64,000 nt of DNA from Flavobacteriales bacterium (lineage in GTDB: Bacteria > Bacteroidota > Bacteroidia > UBA10329): the NCBI GenBank assembly GCA_021741075.1, contig JAIOYO010000005.1, positions 1-64,000 on the forward strand. Reading direction: 5' to 3'. Below, in pieces: positions 54,634 through 64,000 of this stretch (position 1 is the first letter of the stretch; the number at the start of each line of letters is the position of its first letter). The position numbers and the translations under genes were made by a program. The notes beneath the pieces were generated by a model. The model was not told where the DNA came from, did no database searches, and saw only the letters and a program-made list of their open reading frames with translations.

Positions 54634-55833
54634 ATGCCACGAATCCTTCGCATAGCTAACCGTTTCAATTTGGGCGGACCCACATTCAATGTGGCTTATT
54701 TGACCAAATATCTACCAGACAATTACGAGACATTATTGATTGGTGGAGACAAGGAAGAAAATGAGGCAAGTTCAAGTCATATCCTTTCAGACCTTGGTAT
54801 TACTCCGGTAATCGTTCCAGAAATGCAACGCGAAATTAGTTTGGGAGTGGATATGGCTGCTTATCGTGCCATTGAGAAAATCATTGACGATTTTAAGCCC
54901 GATATCGTTCATACACACGCTTCAAAACCGGGTGCCATTGGCAGATTAGCCGCGCATAATCGGAAAGTTCCAGTAATCGTTCACACCTTTCACGGACACT
55001 ACTTCCACTCTTATTTTGGCGCGCTCAAGACCAATATGTTCAAACAAATTGAACGGTCGCTAGCCAAACGCACCTCTAAGATTATTGCCATTAGCGATAT
55101 TCAGAAACACGAACTCGCAATAGAGCATAAGATTGCAGCGCCAGAAAAGTTTGAAGTTATTCCGTTGGGGTTTGATTTAGACAGATTTCGAAAAGATACT
55201 GATGTGAAGCGTACTGCTTTCCGAAGCGAATTTGACATTAAAGACGATGAAATAGCATTAGGAATCATTGGTCGATTGGTGGATGTAAAAGACCACAAGT
55301 ACTTTTTGAGATTGGTGCGCAACGTGTTGGATAAAACCACGAAAAAAGTTCGGTTTTTTATTGTTGGAGATGGCGAAATGCGTCAAGACTTGGAATCGTA
55401 TTGCACCGAATTGGGTATCAATTTCAATGCTTTTCCAAGCTACGAACCCAAAGGAGTCCCGCTTACCTTTTGTTCGTGGAGAAACGATATAGACAAGATA
55501 AATGCTGGATTGGATATTGTAATTCTGACATCAAAAAATGAGGGCACACCTGTGAGCTTAATCGAAGCACAGGCAAGCGGAACACCTGTAGTTTCTACCA
55601 ACGTTGGAGGAGTTGAAAACGTAGTAGCCCACGGCATTACGGGATTGTTAGCAGCTTTTTCGGACGAGGCAAAAATGGCCGAGAACCTGATGAGTTTGAT
55701 TGAATCTGACACACTTAGGAACGAAATGTCGGGCAAAGGCTGGAGCCATGTGGGTGAACAGTTTCATTATGGACAATTAATTAATAACATGGATCGACTG
55801 TATCGGTCACTCTTGAATCAAGGTCAACTTTAA
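54634..55833 (+). CDS. Glycosyltransferase, GT4 family
   Basis: A 399-residue GT-B glycosyltransferase. The N-terminal acceptor domain begins RILRIANRFNLGGPTFNVAYL, with DIVHTHASKPGAIGRLAA. The C-terminal donor domain has IGRLVDVKDHKYFL and the GT4 E-x7-E signature in SKNEGTPVSLIEAQASGTPVV. No signal peptide, so it works on the cytosolic membrane face on a lipid-linked glycan. Sugar specificity unknown. It is tightly spaced after asnB. Confidence 0.92.
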   Translation: MPRILRIANRFNLGGPTFNVAYLTKYLPDNYETLLIGGDKEENEASSSHILSDLGITPVIVPEMQREISLGVDMAAYRAIEKIIDDFKPDIVHTHASKPGAIGRLAAHNRKVPVIVHTFHGHYFHSYFGALKTNMFKQIERSLAKRTSKIIAISDIQKHELAIEHKIAAPEKFEVIPLGFDLDRFRKDTDVKRTAFRSEFDIKDDEIALGIIGRLVDVKDHKYFLRLVRNVLDKTTKKVRFFIVGDGEMRQDLESYCTELGINFNAFPSYEPKGVPLTFCSWRNDIDKINAGLDIVILTSKNEGTPVSLIEAQASGTPVVSTNVGGVENVVAHGITGLLAAFSDEAKMAENLMSLIESDTLRNEMSGKGWSHVGEQFHYGQLINNMDRLYRSLLNQGQL

Positions 55834-55853
55834 GCCCATCTTGGAAATTCGAT

Positions 55854-55861
55854 TAATTTTG
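55854..55861 (+). promoter_or_regulatory. -7 element for the wza-like gene
   Basis: TAATTTTG, an exact TAnnTTTG match, is 18 nt before the ATG at 55880. It lies just after the GT4 stop and could start a wza-wzc-rfbC transcript. Confidence 0.45.
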
Positions 55862-55879
55862 CACAAATCCATAAATTGA

Positions 55880-56641
55880 ATGCGGATTAGGGTACTTTTC
55901 CTATTAGTTCTTGTTTCATTAAGCTCTTGCGATAAGTACCTGAATAGAAGCCTCATGCTTCGGACGGGTAAAGATTATCCATATGCAGCTTTTCCAGAAA
56001 TTCAAGACAAAGAATATCGGTTAGCCCCAGACGATAGAATTGCTGTTCGGATGTTTACTAATGATGGCTCCGGGTTAATAAACGTTGCGGCTGGAAGTAA
56101 TGTAATGGTTGGTGGAGGAACAACCCTTGACATTAAAATAGAATCAGATGGCTTTTCTAAATTACCTCTATTTGGTCGTATTTATTTAGAAGGCTTGACG
56201 ATTAGACAAGCAGAAATGCTTATTGAAGACAAATTCTCAGAGTTCTATAACAATCCATTTGTTCTTTTAGAAGTAAGCAATAAGCGAGTTATGATTTTTG
56301 CTGGAAGCAACACGTCTGTAGTGACTCTTCACAATGATAACACAACTCTTTTCGAAGTTTTAGCTATGACAGGCGGGGTGCCGGAAGACGGAAAAGCCGA
56401 TCGGATTAAACTAATTCGTGGAGAACTGAAAAACCCAGAAGTATATTTGATAGACCTTTCTACGTTAAGTGGAATGCAAAATGCTAATCTTGTACTACAA
56501 GCAAACGATATTATTTATATCGAGACACGTAAGGGACATGTTAGAAAAATCATGCTAGAGATAGCTCCGTATCTTGCGATTCTTACAACCATCACAAGTA
56601 CTATTGCAATAGTCACTCAATTGAGAGCCATTGGAAAGTGA
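55880..56641 (+). CDS. Polysaccharide export lipoprotein (Wza-like)
   Basis: Outer-membrane export component, 253 residues. Lipoprotein signal MRIRVLFLLVLVSLSSC (Cys17), poly_export domain (~45-140, YRLAPDDRIAVRMF) and a SLBB-like domain (~140-225, VTLHNDNTTLFEVLAMTGGV). A C-terminal hydrophobic helix (MLEIAPYLAILTTITSTIAIV) is typical of Bacteroidota Wza-like proteins. Its stop overlaps the kinase gene start by 11 bp. Confidence 0.93.
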   Translation: MRIRVLFLLVLVSLSSCDKYLNRSLMLRTGKDYPYAAFPEIQDKEYRLAPDDRIAVRMFTNDGSGLINVAAGSNVMVGGGTTLDIKIESDGFSKLPLFGRIYLEGLTIRQAEMLIEDKFSEFYNNPFVLLEVSNKRVMIFAGSNTSVVTLHNDNTTLFEVLAMTGGVPEDGKADRIKLIRGELKNPEVYLIDLSTLSGMQNANLVLQANDIIYIETRKGHVRKIMLEIAPYLAILTTITSTIAIVTQLRAIGK

Positions 56642-59066
56642 TAATAAAAAAATATCGGGTATCAATGATGAGTTTGACTTAGGTCTCCTTATTTCTATCA
56701 TTAGAAACAACTTCCTTCTGACGCTCATTATTTTCGGAACCTTTGCGTTAGGGGCATACATCTACTTAAAGTATACACAACCAGTTTATCTTTCTGAAGC
56801 AACCGTACAATTAGGGCAGGACTCAAGAACAAATGCACTTCTACAGTCCACAAACATCCATGAACAAAGTATTCATCAAGAAATTGAACTTTTAAGATCA
56901 CCAGTTTCTATTGGAGAATCACTATCCAAGTTACCATTGGATGTAAACTATATGATTAAAGGTGAAATTCTTAGCACCGAACTTTACCAGACTTGTCCAT
57001 TCAAGATTTATTACGAAGTGCTAAATCCTGCAATTTATAAGCAAGAAATAAGCTTTCATTTTAACGATAATTATGGATTTAATTTAGAGTACTCAGTTAA
57101 TGGACAGTTAGTTGGAGTTGAAGGCACTTTACTGGATACAATTAAAACAAATGATATCGCCCTAAAAGTTACTATTCTTGATTATCAACGCATATTGGAA
57201 ATTCAGAATAAGGAAGAAAATCAATTTTTCATTATACTAAATAGTGAAGATCAAATTCTAAGCACATACCTTTCGAAACTTACTGTAGACATTCTGAATG
57301 ATTATGCAAAAACGATTAATATAAAACTGAGAGACAATAATGCCCGAAAAGCGAAAGAAATAGTTAATACCGTTTCTAAAGATTTTATTAGCAACGATGT
57401 CACAAGAAAACAAGAATCTGCCAACAGCATACTTCAATTTATAGATGATCAGTTAGCAAAAATCTATGACCGATTATACGAATCTGAAACCACAATTCAG
57501 CAATTTAGGAAAGACCATCAAATTGATGAAACAAAAAGTTATGAACTACAAAAACTTCCATCTGTCGACTCTCGAGTAGAAAGTCTTGAAGATGAATTAA
57601 TTAGCCTTGGTGTTGAACAAAAAATTTTATCTGAGGTAGAAACCGAAATCAGCGAGAACAAAAACCTTGATGTTTATCGTCTAGTTTCCCTTCTAGCGGG
57701 TTCTGAGTATGAAGGAATAATTGCGAAATCGCTAACAAATTTGCAAGAACTCCTACTGCAAAAGGAACAAATGTTGTACGTAGTAAAGGAAGGAAGTGAT
57801 CAGGTTAAAGCGCTGACGTATCAGATCGAAATTCAAAAGAAATTGATAATTGAAAGTTTAACGTCAGTTAGACTCAACATCGATAGCCAAATAACACAGA
57901 TTTCAAATCAGCTAAACATTTATTACAAACGGTCAAAAGAAAAAGGTCATAATTATGATGAAATTGAATATTCTAGATTGCTTCGCATAGCCGCAGTGAA
58001 TGAAAGTTTTTACAATACGTTGGTTGACAGAAAAGCAGAATATTCAATTTCAAAAGCAGGATATGTATCTACCAATCGTATTCTTAGAGAAGCAAGCGAA
58101 CCAACTTCGCCAATATTCCCCGATAAGAATGGAGTAATCACTGTTTCATTTGCAATTGCATTATTCCTTTGTTTAGCTATAATTCTTTCGAAGTACTTAT
58201 TATTTAACGACATAATGTCGGTTAGAGACATTGCAAAGCACAGCTCTGTTTCTATTCTTGGTGTTGTACCTAAGTATAAAAAAGACATTCCCAATTCTCA
58301 ACTTCTCGTAGATAAAAATCCGAAGTCCATGATTTCAGAGTCGTTTAGAGCTCTTCGATCAAACCTTAAGTATATAATTACACATGACGAGGGTCCTAAA
58401 GTCATTTCTATTACCTCCACAATCTCGGGAGAAGGAAAAACATTCGTTGCAATAAATCTTGGAGGCATCATTGCATACACTGGAAATAAGGTCATTATTC
58501 TTGACCTTGATATGAGAAAACCAAAAATTCACCTTGGATTTAATGTCGAAAACGACTTAGGAATGAGCACGCTGCTAATTGGACAGGATCAGATTTCTAG
58601 TTGCATTAAATCAAGTGCGTTAGAAAACCTTGACTTCATAACTGCCGGACCAATCCCCCCTAACCCATCTGAATTAATCCTTAACAAACGAATGGATACA
58701 ATCTTGGATGAGTTAAAAACCATTTATGATTACATCATAATAGATAACCCACCGTGTGGTTTGGTTACAGACGGTATTGAAAATATGCAAAAGGCGGATT
58801 ATCCAATTTATATCTGTCGTTCAAATTATTCGAAAAAGCCGTTTATTGAGAACATAAACCGGCTAATGACGGATAACGGCATTAAAAACATGTGTCTTGT
58901 GCTAAATGGTTTAGAACATCAAAACTCAAAATACGGCTATGGATACGGTTATGGATACGGTTATGGATACGGTTATGGTTATGGTTATGGTTATGGATAC
59001 GGTTATTATGAGGAAGACAGCGACATGGAGAATAAAAATTTCATTCAACGATTTCTAAACAGATAA
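56631..59066 (+). CDS. Wzc-like polysaccharide co-polymerase / tyrosine autokinase
   Basis: An 811-residue inner-membrane protein. Wzz domain with TM1 (~22-43, LTLIIFGTFALGAYIYL), a long periplasmic coiled coil (~250-470), TM2 (~505-525), and the cytosolic BY-kinase domain. The kinase has the Walker A variant TISGEGKTF with Lys603, Walker A' VIILDLDMRKPK and Walker B DYIIIDNPPCG. The C-terminus carries a Tyr-Gly repeat, the autophosphorylation tail. The start is TTG 56631; no in-frame ATG is near. It works with the Wza-like protein to control chain length and export. Confidence 0.93.
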   Translation: MESDNKKISGINDEFDLGLLISIIRNNFLLTLIIFGTFALGAYIYLKYTQPVYLSEATVQLGQDSRTNALLQSTNIHEQSIHQEIELLRSPVSIGESLSKLPLDVNYMIKGEILSTELYQTCPFKIYYEVLNPAIYKQEISFHFNDNYGFNLEYSVNGQLVGVEGTLLDTIKTNDIALKVTILDYQRILEIQNKEENQFFIILNSEDQILSTYLSKLTVDILNDYAKTINIKLRDNNARKAKEIVNTVSKDFISNDVTRKQESANSILQFIDDQLAKIYDRLYESETTIQQFRKDHQIDETKSYELQKLPSVDSRVESLEDELISLGVEQKILSEVETEISENKNLDVYRLVSLLAGSEYEGIIAKSLTNLQELLLQKEQMLYVVKEGSDQVKALTYQIEIQKKLIIESLTSVRLNIDSQITQISNQLNIYYKRSKEKGHNYDEIEYSRLLRIAAVNESFYNTLVDRKAEYSISKAGYVSTNRILREASEPTSPIFPDKNGVITVSFAIALFLCLAIILSKYLLFNDIMSVRDIAKHSSVSILGVVPKYKKDIPNSQLLVDKNPKSMISESFRALRSNLKYIITHDEGPKVISITSTISGEGKTFVAINLGGIIAYTGNKVIILDLDMRKPKIHLGFNVENDLGMSTLLIGQDQISSCIKSSALENLDFITAGPIPPNPSELILNKRMDTILDELKTIYDYIIIDNPPCGLVTDGIENMQKADYPIYICRSNYSKKPFIENINRLMTDNGIKNMCLVLNGLEHQNSKYGYGYGYGYGYGYGYGYGYGYGYGYYEEDSDMENKNFIQRFLNR
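58932..59009 (+). repeat. Tandem Tyr-Gly coding repeat in the kinase tail
   Basis: Thirteen-unit array of TAY-GGN codons encoding (Tyr-Gly)12 then Tyr-Tyr, largely from a 12-bp unit ggatacggttat. All 14 Tyr are possible autophosphorylation sites. The DNA is prone to slippage, so length may vary between isolates. Confidence 0.95.
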
Positions 59067-59075
59067 ACCTACTTT

Positions 59076-59618
59076 ATGAAATTCATTCCTACGCAGATTG
59101 AGAATCTTACCATTATCGAATCGACCGTGTTTGCTGATTCGCGTGGTTACTTCATGGAAGGATTCAACAAACAAAAGTTGAAACACCTAGGATTAGACAT
59201 AAATGTGATACAAACCAATATATCGGAATCTTCGAAGAACGTTGTTCGAGGTTTGCATTTTCAAAATCCACCGTTTGCACAAGGCAAACTTATTCGCGTA
59301 CTAAAAGGGGCTGTTTTAGATGTAGCAGTAGATTTGAGAAAAGATTCCAAGACTTACGGCCAGCATTTCTCCATTGAACTCTCGGAGAAAAACAAACTCG
59401 CATTATGGATTCCTACTGGTTTTGCCCATGGCTTTGCAACGTTAATGGACAAAACACTTTTTTATTACGATTGCACAGAAACTTACAACAAGGAGTCTGA
59501 AGGTAGTCTTAGATGGAATGACCCTATTCTGAATATCAATTGGGGAATTGAAAGTCCTATTCTCTCAGAAAAAGATGCCATGGCACCACTTTTTGTAAAT
59601 TTCAAATCTCAGTTTTAG
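59076..59618 (+). CDS. rfbC: dTDP-4-dehydrorhamnose 3,5-epimerase
   Basis: Cupin-fold epimerase that converts dTDP-4-keto-6-deoxyglucose to the 4-keto-L-rhamnose form. It is 180 residues. Motifs are DSRGYFMEGFNKQ, VVRGLHFQNPP with the catalytic His, GAVLDVAVDLRK, WIPTGFAHGFATL and the active-site Tyr region in FYYDCTETYNKESEG. Its partners rfbA, rfbB and rfbD are not in the window. Ten bp after the kinase gene, in the exopolysaccharide cluster. Confidence 0.95.
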   Translation: MKFIPTQIENLTIIESTVFADSRGYFMEGFNKQKLKHLGLDINVIQTNISESSKNVVRGLHFQNPPFAQGKLIRVLKGAVLDVAVDLRKDSKTYGQHFSIELSEKNKLALWIPTGFAHGFATLMDKTLFYYDCTETYNKESEGSLRWNDPILNINWGIESPILSEKDAMAPLFVNFKSQF

Positions 59619-59630
59619 TAATTTGAGTTT

Positions 59631-60719
59631 ATGTTAAAATTAACTACTGATCAGATTCTTTGGGTTTACATCGCGTTTGCAATATGCGCTGTGTTGTTTT
59701 CTTTTTTAATAAATGGTCTATTTCTCAAATTCTCGAGAACACTTGGAGTAAAAGACCAAAGTGAAACCATGGTTCGGTGGAGTTCAACGTCTAAACCTGC
59801 ATTTGGCGGCATCTCCTTTTACATCATGTTTCTATTTTCAATTGCTTGTTATTCCATTCTATTTGAGGCAGTAACGTATATAAACGATATCGTTCGGTTC
59901 CTAGGAGTGATGGCTGCATGCTCGCTCGGCTTTATTGTTGGATTGGCAGATGACGCATACAACACAAAGCCGTTTCTTAAATTTTTTGCACAATTCAGTA
60001 GTGCAATCATTCTAATTGCTACAGGTACTTGCATTAACATTTCAGGAATAACCATTATTGATTATTCGCTAACCATTCTTTGGGTCGTTGGATTAATGAA
60101 TTCGATAAACATGTTGGACAACATGGACGGAATCACTACAACCGTTTCCATTTCTGTAATTATGGCAGCTCTTTATATGATTTTCGCAAGAGGAGAAGTT
60201 TTGAGTATATACTTCATCACCCTCGTTGGCGTACTTGCGGCCTTGCTTGGGTTTCTCTATTATAATTGGAATCCGTCTAAAATGTACATGGGCGACACCG
60301 GAAGCCAGTTTTTAGGCGTATTCCTCGCAGCCGTAGGTATTCTCTATCTCTGGAATGGACATGCCGAAATTGATTTCCGTATTCAAACAAAACAATTCAT
60401 TGTAGCGTTACTTGTATTCATTGTGCCAATTATTGATACAACAACTGTGACCATTAATAGACTTCTGAAAGGACAATCACCATTTGTGGGGGGTAAAGAT
60501 CATACCACTCATCACCTTTCCTATTTGGGTTTAAGCGACCGTCAGGTTGCACTTACATTTTTCGGCTTATCATTCCTATCCGTTGTATTCTTAATAATCA
60601 TAGACAGATTTATTCTGAATTGGGAATATATCCACTTTGGATTGTTCCTCACATATTTCTTGGTTTTGTTTGGTTTCTTATTTGGAATCACCAGAGTAAA
60701 TAAGTCCAAGGAGAAATAG
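59631..60719 (+). CDS. WecA/MraY-family undecaprenyl-phosphate glycosyl-1-phosphate transferase
   Basis: Polytopic transferase of 362 residues with about ten helices. It attaches a sugar-1-phosphate to undecaprenyl phosphate and starts the lipid-linked glycan. Catalytic motifs are the Mg-binding Asp region GLADDAYNTKP, NMLDNMDGIT, YMGDTGSQFLG, and the loop GKDHTTHHLSYLGLS with conserved His. No murein genes are adjacent, so WecA-like function is preferred over MraY. It ends one base before the next gene. Confidence 0.92.
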   Translation: MLKLTTDQILWVYIAFAICAVLFSFLINGLFLKFSRTLGVKDQSETMVRWSSTSKPAFGGISFYIMFLFSIACYSILFEAVTYINDIVRFLGVMAACSLGFIVGLADDAYNTKPFLKFFAQFSSAIILIATGTCINISGITIIDYSLTILWVVGLMNSINMLDNMDGITTTVSISVIMAALYMIFARGEVLSIYFITLVGVLAALLGFLYYNWNPSKMYMGDTGSQFLGVFLAAVGILYLWNGHAEIDFRIQTKQFIVALLVFIVPIIDTTTVTINRLLKGQSPFVGGKDHTTHHLSYLGLSDRQVALTFFGLSFLSVVFLIIIDRFILNWEYIHFGLFLTYFLVLFGFLFGITRVNKSKEK

Positions 60720-61748
60720 ATGTTTATGGAAATCAAAAAAAGATATCGCTTATTTGGAATAGTGTGCCTTGCACTTTCTGTCATCGTTGGCTTTGAGATT
60801 TTCATATTCTCGAGTGATGACTTTCGGGATGAAAATCAAACATACCAGGACAAATTCAATGAAGACTACCGGGTCTACAGCATTGTCATTCCGGAGAACA
60901 TGGATTTCTGCGGAGAGCCAGTCCCAGTATCAGATCAAGACGTTTACGAACGATTAGACCGAGAACTTCTTGTTAACGCCTATTGGCAGTCAAATAGTCT
61001 GCTGTATCACAAACGGGCAAACAAATGGTTTCCTGTAATTGAACCAATATTGAAAAAAAATGGAATTCCTGACGATTTCAAATATTTGGCGCTTGTCGAA
61101 AGCGGATTAATGAATGTAGTTTCGTCTTCGGGCGCGGTAGGATTTTGGCAGTTACTAAAAACAACTGGTCAAGAATATGGACTAGAAGTAAACGAAGTAA
61201 TTGATGAGCGTTACAACGTGGTAAAAGCTACTGAAGCGGCTTGCAAATACCTAAATGAAGCCCATAACAGATACGAAAACTGGACATTGGCTGCTGCTAG
61301 CTACAATATGGGTATGAACGGAGTTGATCGCCAACTTAAAAGACAAAACGCTCAAACTTACTTTGATTTATTACTGAATGACGAAACAAGCCGCTACGTT
61401 TTTAGAGTGCTTGCTGCCAAGGAAATTCATGAAAACCCTACTAAGTATGGGTTTCATTACCGACTAAAAGACCTTTACACTCCGCAAGAAACCTATTCGC
61501 TTAAGGTAGACACAACTATTCGAGACCTTGTAAGTTTTGCGCATCAGCACAAATCCAATTACAAGATTCTTAAAATTTTCAATCCTTGGCTTCGAGATAG
61601 TTTTCTAACCAATAATTCTGGAAAACGCTACGAAATTTTACTTCCAAAATCTGGTTACTCTGATTTCAGGTCAACAGAAGTTGAAGTAGAATTAGACACA
61701 TTGAAGCCTTCCACAGATACTCGAAAAGTCTTGGAGCGAGATGAATGA
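60720..61748 (+). CDS. Lytic murein transglycosylase (MltD/SLT-like)
   Basis: A 342-residue periplasmic or membrane-anchored enzyme cleaving peptidoglycan glycan strands. N-terminal hydrophobic helix (~10-25, LFGIVCLALSVIVGFEIF), SLT domain (~115-240) with catalytic Glu127 in LALVESGLMNVVSSSGAVG, followed by FWQLLKTTGQEYGL and AAASYNMGMNGV. The C-terminal part shows LysM-like sequence (TYSLKVDTTIRDLV, ILKIFNPWL). It may open the murein for the polysaccharide machinery. It overlaps uvrA by 8 bp. Confidence 0.92.
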   Translation: MFMEIKKRYRLFGIVCLALSVIVGFEIFIFSSDDFRDENQTYQDKFNEDYRVYSIVIPENMDFCGEPVPVSDQDVYERLDRELLVNAYWQSNSLLYHKRANKWFPVIEPILKKNGIPDDFKYLALVESGLMNVVSSSGAVGFWQLLKTTGQEYGLEVNEVIDERYNVVKATEAACKYLNEAHNRYENWTLAAASYNMGMNGVDRQLKRQNAQTYFDLLLNDETSRYVFRVLAAKEIHENPTKYGFHYRLKDLYTPQETYSLKVDTTIRDLVSFAHQHKSNYKILKIFNPWLRDSFLTNNSGKRYEILLPKSGYSDFRSTEVEVELDTLKPSTDTRKVLERDE

Positions 61749-64000
61749 ACCAATTGAAAGCCAAGACAACTTTCTAGAGGTTTATGGTGCACGGGTTCAC
61801 AACCTGAAAAATATTGACATTAAGATTCCGCGAGACAGTTTGGTCGTTATTACAGGACTGAGCGGCAGCGGAAAATCTTCGCTTGCATTCGACACAATTT
61901 ATGCTGAAGGCCAAAGACGTTACATCGAAACCTTTGCTTCCTATGCCCGCCAATTTCTTGGAACACTCGAAAGACCCGATGTGGACAACATCATAGGGCT
62001 TAGTCCAGTTATTGCCATTGAGCAGAAATCTACCAACCGCAGCCCACGATCTACCGTTGGAACGGTTACCGAGATTTATGACTTAGTTAGATTGCTTTTT
62101 GCGCGCGCTGGTGTGGCGTACAGTTACAACACGGGCGAGAAAATGGTGAAGTATTCGGACGAAGAAATCATCAGAATTATACGGAACGATTTTGCGGATG
62201 CCAAGCTGCTGATTCTTGCACCTGTGATTAAAGGACGTAAAGGACACTACAAGGAGTTGTTTGCGCAGATAATGCGGCAAGGATTCCAAAAAGTACGGGT
62301 TGATGGCAAAATCGTAGACCTTGATGGCAAACTTCAGCTCGACAGGTACAAGGTTCATGACATCGAAATTGTAGTTGATAGATTGATTGTTGATTCTAAA
62401 AGCACCAAACGTCTTTCGGATTCAGTTCAAATGGCTATGAAACACGGAAAAGGCTCCATGATGACAATGGAACACGATTCTGGCCAAGTTCGCTTCTTCA
62501 GTCGGTCATTAATGTGTCCAACAACTGGAATTGCTTACGATGAACCAGCACCTAATTTCTTCTCGTTCAACTCGCCTTATGGCGCTTGCAATAAGTGCAA
62601 CGGATTGGGAACCGTGGCAGAAATATCTGTTGATAAAATTATCCCCAACCCCAAACTTTCCATCGCCCGTGGCGGAATAAATCCAATTGGAGAATTGAAG
62701 AACAATTGGATTTTCAATCAATTGGAAGCCATTGGCGAGAAGTACGAATTCACGCTCAAAGACCCCATTGTCGACATTTCGGAAGAGGCCATGAACGTGA
62801 TTCTCTATGGAAGCAATGAAGTGTTTAAGGTGAAGGCTGCCAATTCTAGCGCCAGCAGTTATTCCCTTTCGTTTGAAGGAATTGTGAATTTTATTTCTCG
62901 ACAAAACGATGAAAGCGACAGCGCATCGCTACAAAAGTGGGCCAGCAGCTTTACTCATTTGTTGACGTGTCCGACCTGCAACGGAGCGCGGCTGAAGAAG
63001 GAGGCCTTACACTTTAGGCTTCACAAAACGAACATTGCAGAGGTTTGTGCATTGGACTTGGGAGAAACCCAAAAGTGGTTTACCGGATTACTTGCTACGC
63101 TTGATGCGAAGCAAACCCTCATTGCTACAGAGATTATCAAGGAAATTCAAACACGTCTTCAATTTTTACTGGATGTAGGCTTGGATTACCTCTCGTTAGA
63201 TCGGCCAGCCCGTTCACTTTCGGGAGGAGAAGCCCAACGCATTCGGTTGGCAACACAGATTGGTTCTCAACTGGTTGGAGTGCTCTATATTTTAGATGAG
63301 CCGAGCATTGGCCTTCATCAGCGCGATAACGAACGGCTAATAAATGCTCTGAAAAAGCTACGCGATTCAGGCAATTCGGTCATTGTGGTGGAACATGACA
63401 AAGACATGATGGAAGCAGCCGATCAAGTAATTGACATTGGTCCCAAGGCTGGCATCCATGGCGGAAGAATTGTGGCTCAAGGCACGGCCAAAGAACTGCG
63501 CGCTCAAGATTCGCTCACCGCAGCATTTCTTAATGGCGGGCATCTCATTCCTTTGAAAACGAAATTCAGAAAGGGAAATGGCAAGAAATTGGTACTGAAA
63601 GGAGCCACGGGAAACAACCTCAAAGACGTTGATGCCAGCTTCCCACTAGGAACCTTTATCTGTGTTACGGGAGTTTCGGGCAGCGGCAAATCGACCTTAA
63701 TAAACGAGACCCTCTACCCTATTCTTAACCGAGAGATTTTTAGAGCGCAGCAAGTACCCATGCCGTACAAAAAGGTAACCGGTGTGGAGCATATTGACAA
63801 GGTAATTGCCATTGACCAAAGCCCAATTGGCCGCACTCCACGTTCCAACCCTGCCACATATACGGGTGTTTTCTCTGACATTCGAAATCTATTTGCCAGT
63901 GTGCCAGAGGCACAGATTAGAGGCTACAAACCAGGCCGATTTTCGTTTAATGTGAAGGGCGGACGCTGCGAAGAATGCGGAGGCGCGGGATTGAAGACCA
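61741..64000 (+). CDS. uvrA: Excinuclease ABC subunit UvrA, 3' end beyond window
   Basis: DNA-damage recognition ATPase of nucleotide excision repair. ATG 61741 gives [20 protein letters not shown], and the frame stays open to the window end (753 codons of about 940). Visible: first Walker [25 protein letters not shown], zinc site C-x2-C in YGACNKCNG and [10 protein letters not shown], first ABC signature [12 protein letters not shown] with [13 protein letters not shown], second Walker [11 protein letters not shown], and the start of a third zinc site CEECGG. It overlaps the transglycosylase by 8 bp. Confidence 0.96.
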   Translation, partial: MNEPIESQDNFLEVYGARVHNLKNIDIKIPRDSLVVITGLSGSGKSSLAFDTIYAEGQRRYIETFASYARQFLGTLERPDVDNIIGLSPVIAIEQKSTNRSPRSTVGTVTEIYDLVRLLFARAGVAYSYNTGEKMVKYSDEEIIRIIRNDFADAKLLILAPVIKGRKGHYKELFAQIMRQGFQKVRVDGKIVDLDGKLQLDRYKVHDIEIVVDRLIVDSKSTKRLSDSVQMAMKHGKGSMMTMEHDSGQVRFFSRSLMCPTTGIAYDEPAPNFFSFNSPYGACNKCNGLGTVAEISVDKIIPNPKLSIARGGINPIGELKNNWIFNQLEAIGEKYEFTLKDPIVDISEEAMNVILYGSNEVFKVKAANSSASSYSLSFEGIVNFISRQNDESDSASLQKWASSFTHLLTCPTCNGARLKKEALHFRLHKTNIAEVCALDLGETQKWFTGLLATLDAKQTLIATEIIKEIQTRLQFLLDVGLDYLSLDRPARSLSGGEAQRIRLATQIGSQLVGVLYILDEPSIGLHQRDNERLINALKKLRDSGNSVIVVEHDKDMMEAADQVIDIGPKAGIHGGRIVAQGTAKELRAQDSLTAAFLNGGHLIPLKTKFRKGNGKKLVLKGATGNNLKDVDASFPLGTFICVTGVSGSGKSTLINETLYPILNREIFRAQQVPMPYKKVTGVEHIDKVIAIDQSPIGRTPRSNPATYTGVFSDIRNLFASVPEAQIRGYKPGRFSFNVKGGRCEECGGAGLKT

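Noticed and set aside
58932..59009. CRISPR-like or satellite array
   Set aside because: The repeat is in frame and encodes the Tyr-Gly tail of the kinase; no spacers exist.

Overview
The window looks like chromosome of a Bacteroidota (Flavobacteriia-like) bacterium. The grounds are several proteins with C-terminal type IX secretion (T9SS) sorting domains, many Bacteroidota-type lipoproteins, an RprX/RprY-like two-component pair, matches to the Bacteroidota promoter element TAnnTTTG, moderately low GC, and no Shine-Dalgarno sequences upstream of most genes. No tRNA, rRNA, CRISPR array, transposase or phage gene was seen.

Layout. 1-6.4 kb: the 5' part of dnaK, a lipoprotein, a coiled-coil exported protein, panB, an RluA-type pseudouridine synthase and a TrhA/hemolysin III protein. 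6.5-17.5 kb, all on the minus strand: an inorganic-carbon/anion island. It has two SulP permeases, a beta-carbonic anhydrase, the energy-coupled DabA/DabB pair, an outer-membrane porin-like barrel and three small exported or membrane proteins. A UUCG-loop terminator after the carbonic anhydrase and a promoter-like element before the next gene suggest at least two transcripts: sulP2-can, and small gene-dabA-dabB-sulP1-porin. 17.5-29.2 kb: an SGNH hydrolase, two large T9SS-sorted surface proteins, an MBL-fold hydrolase, and a sensor-like class III adenylate cyclase fused to a Reg_prop propeller. 29.3-43.3 kb: an RprXY-like pair with a DUF5715 protein, a YeiH transporter, a deacetylase/acetyltransferase pair, purT, a T9SS purple acid phosphatase, a YjdI/FAD-oxidoreductase pair and an OMPLA-like barrel.

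43.3-48.2 kb: flotillin lies between a truncated, in-frame copy of the ligA 3' end and the complete ligA, followed upstream by prmC. 48.4-52.7 kb: an ASST-like secreted propeller, a VF530-type protein, lpdA and a methyltransferase. 52.7-61.7 kb: an exopolysaccharide cluster (asnB, GT4, Wza-like, Wzc-like kinase with a (Tyr-Gly)12 tail, rfbC, WecA-like, lytic transglycosylase), then the 5' part of uvrA.

Main points of interest are the composite Ci/anion island; the ligA-tail duplication around flotillin, whose substitution pattern suggests integration of homologous DNA; TAnnTTTG-like elements about 4 nt upstream of many start codons, which would give leaderless or near-leaderless mRNAs; and the cyclase with a charged insertion in its predicted extracytoplasmic propeller. 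Everything is read by eye. Family names rest on remembered motifs, not on database searches.
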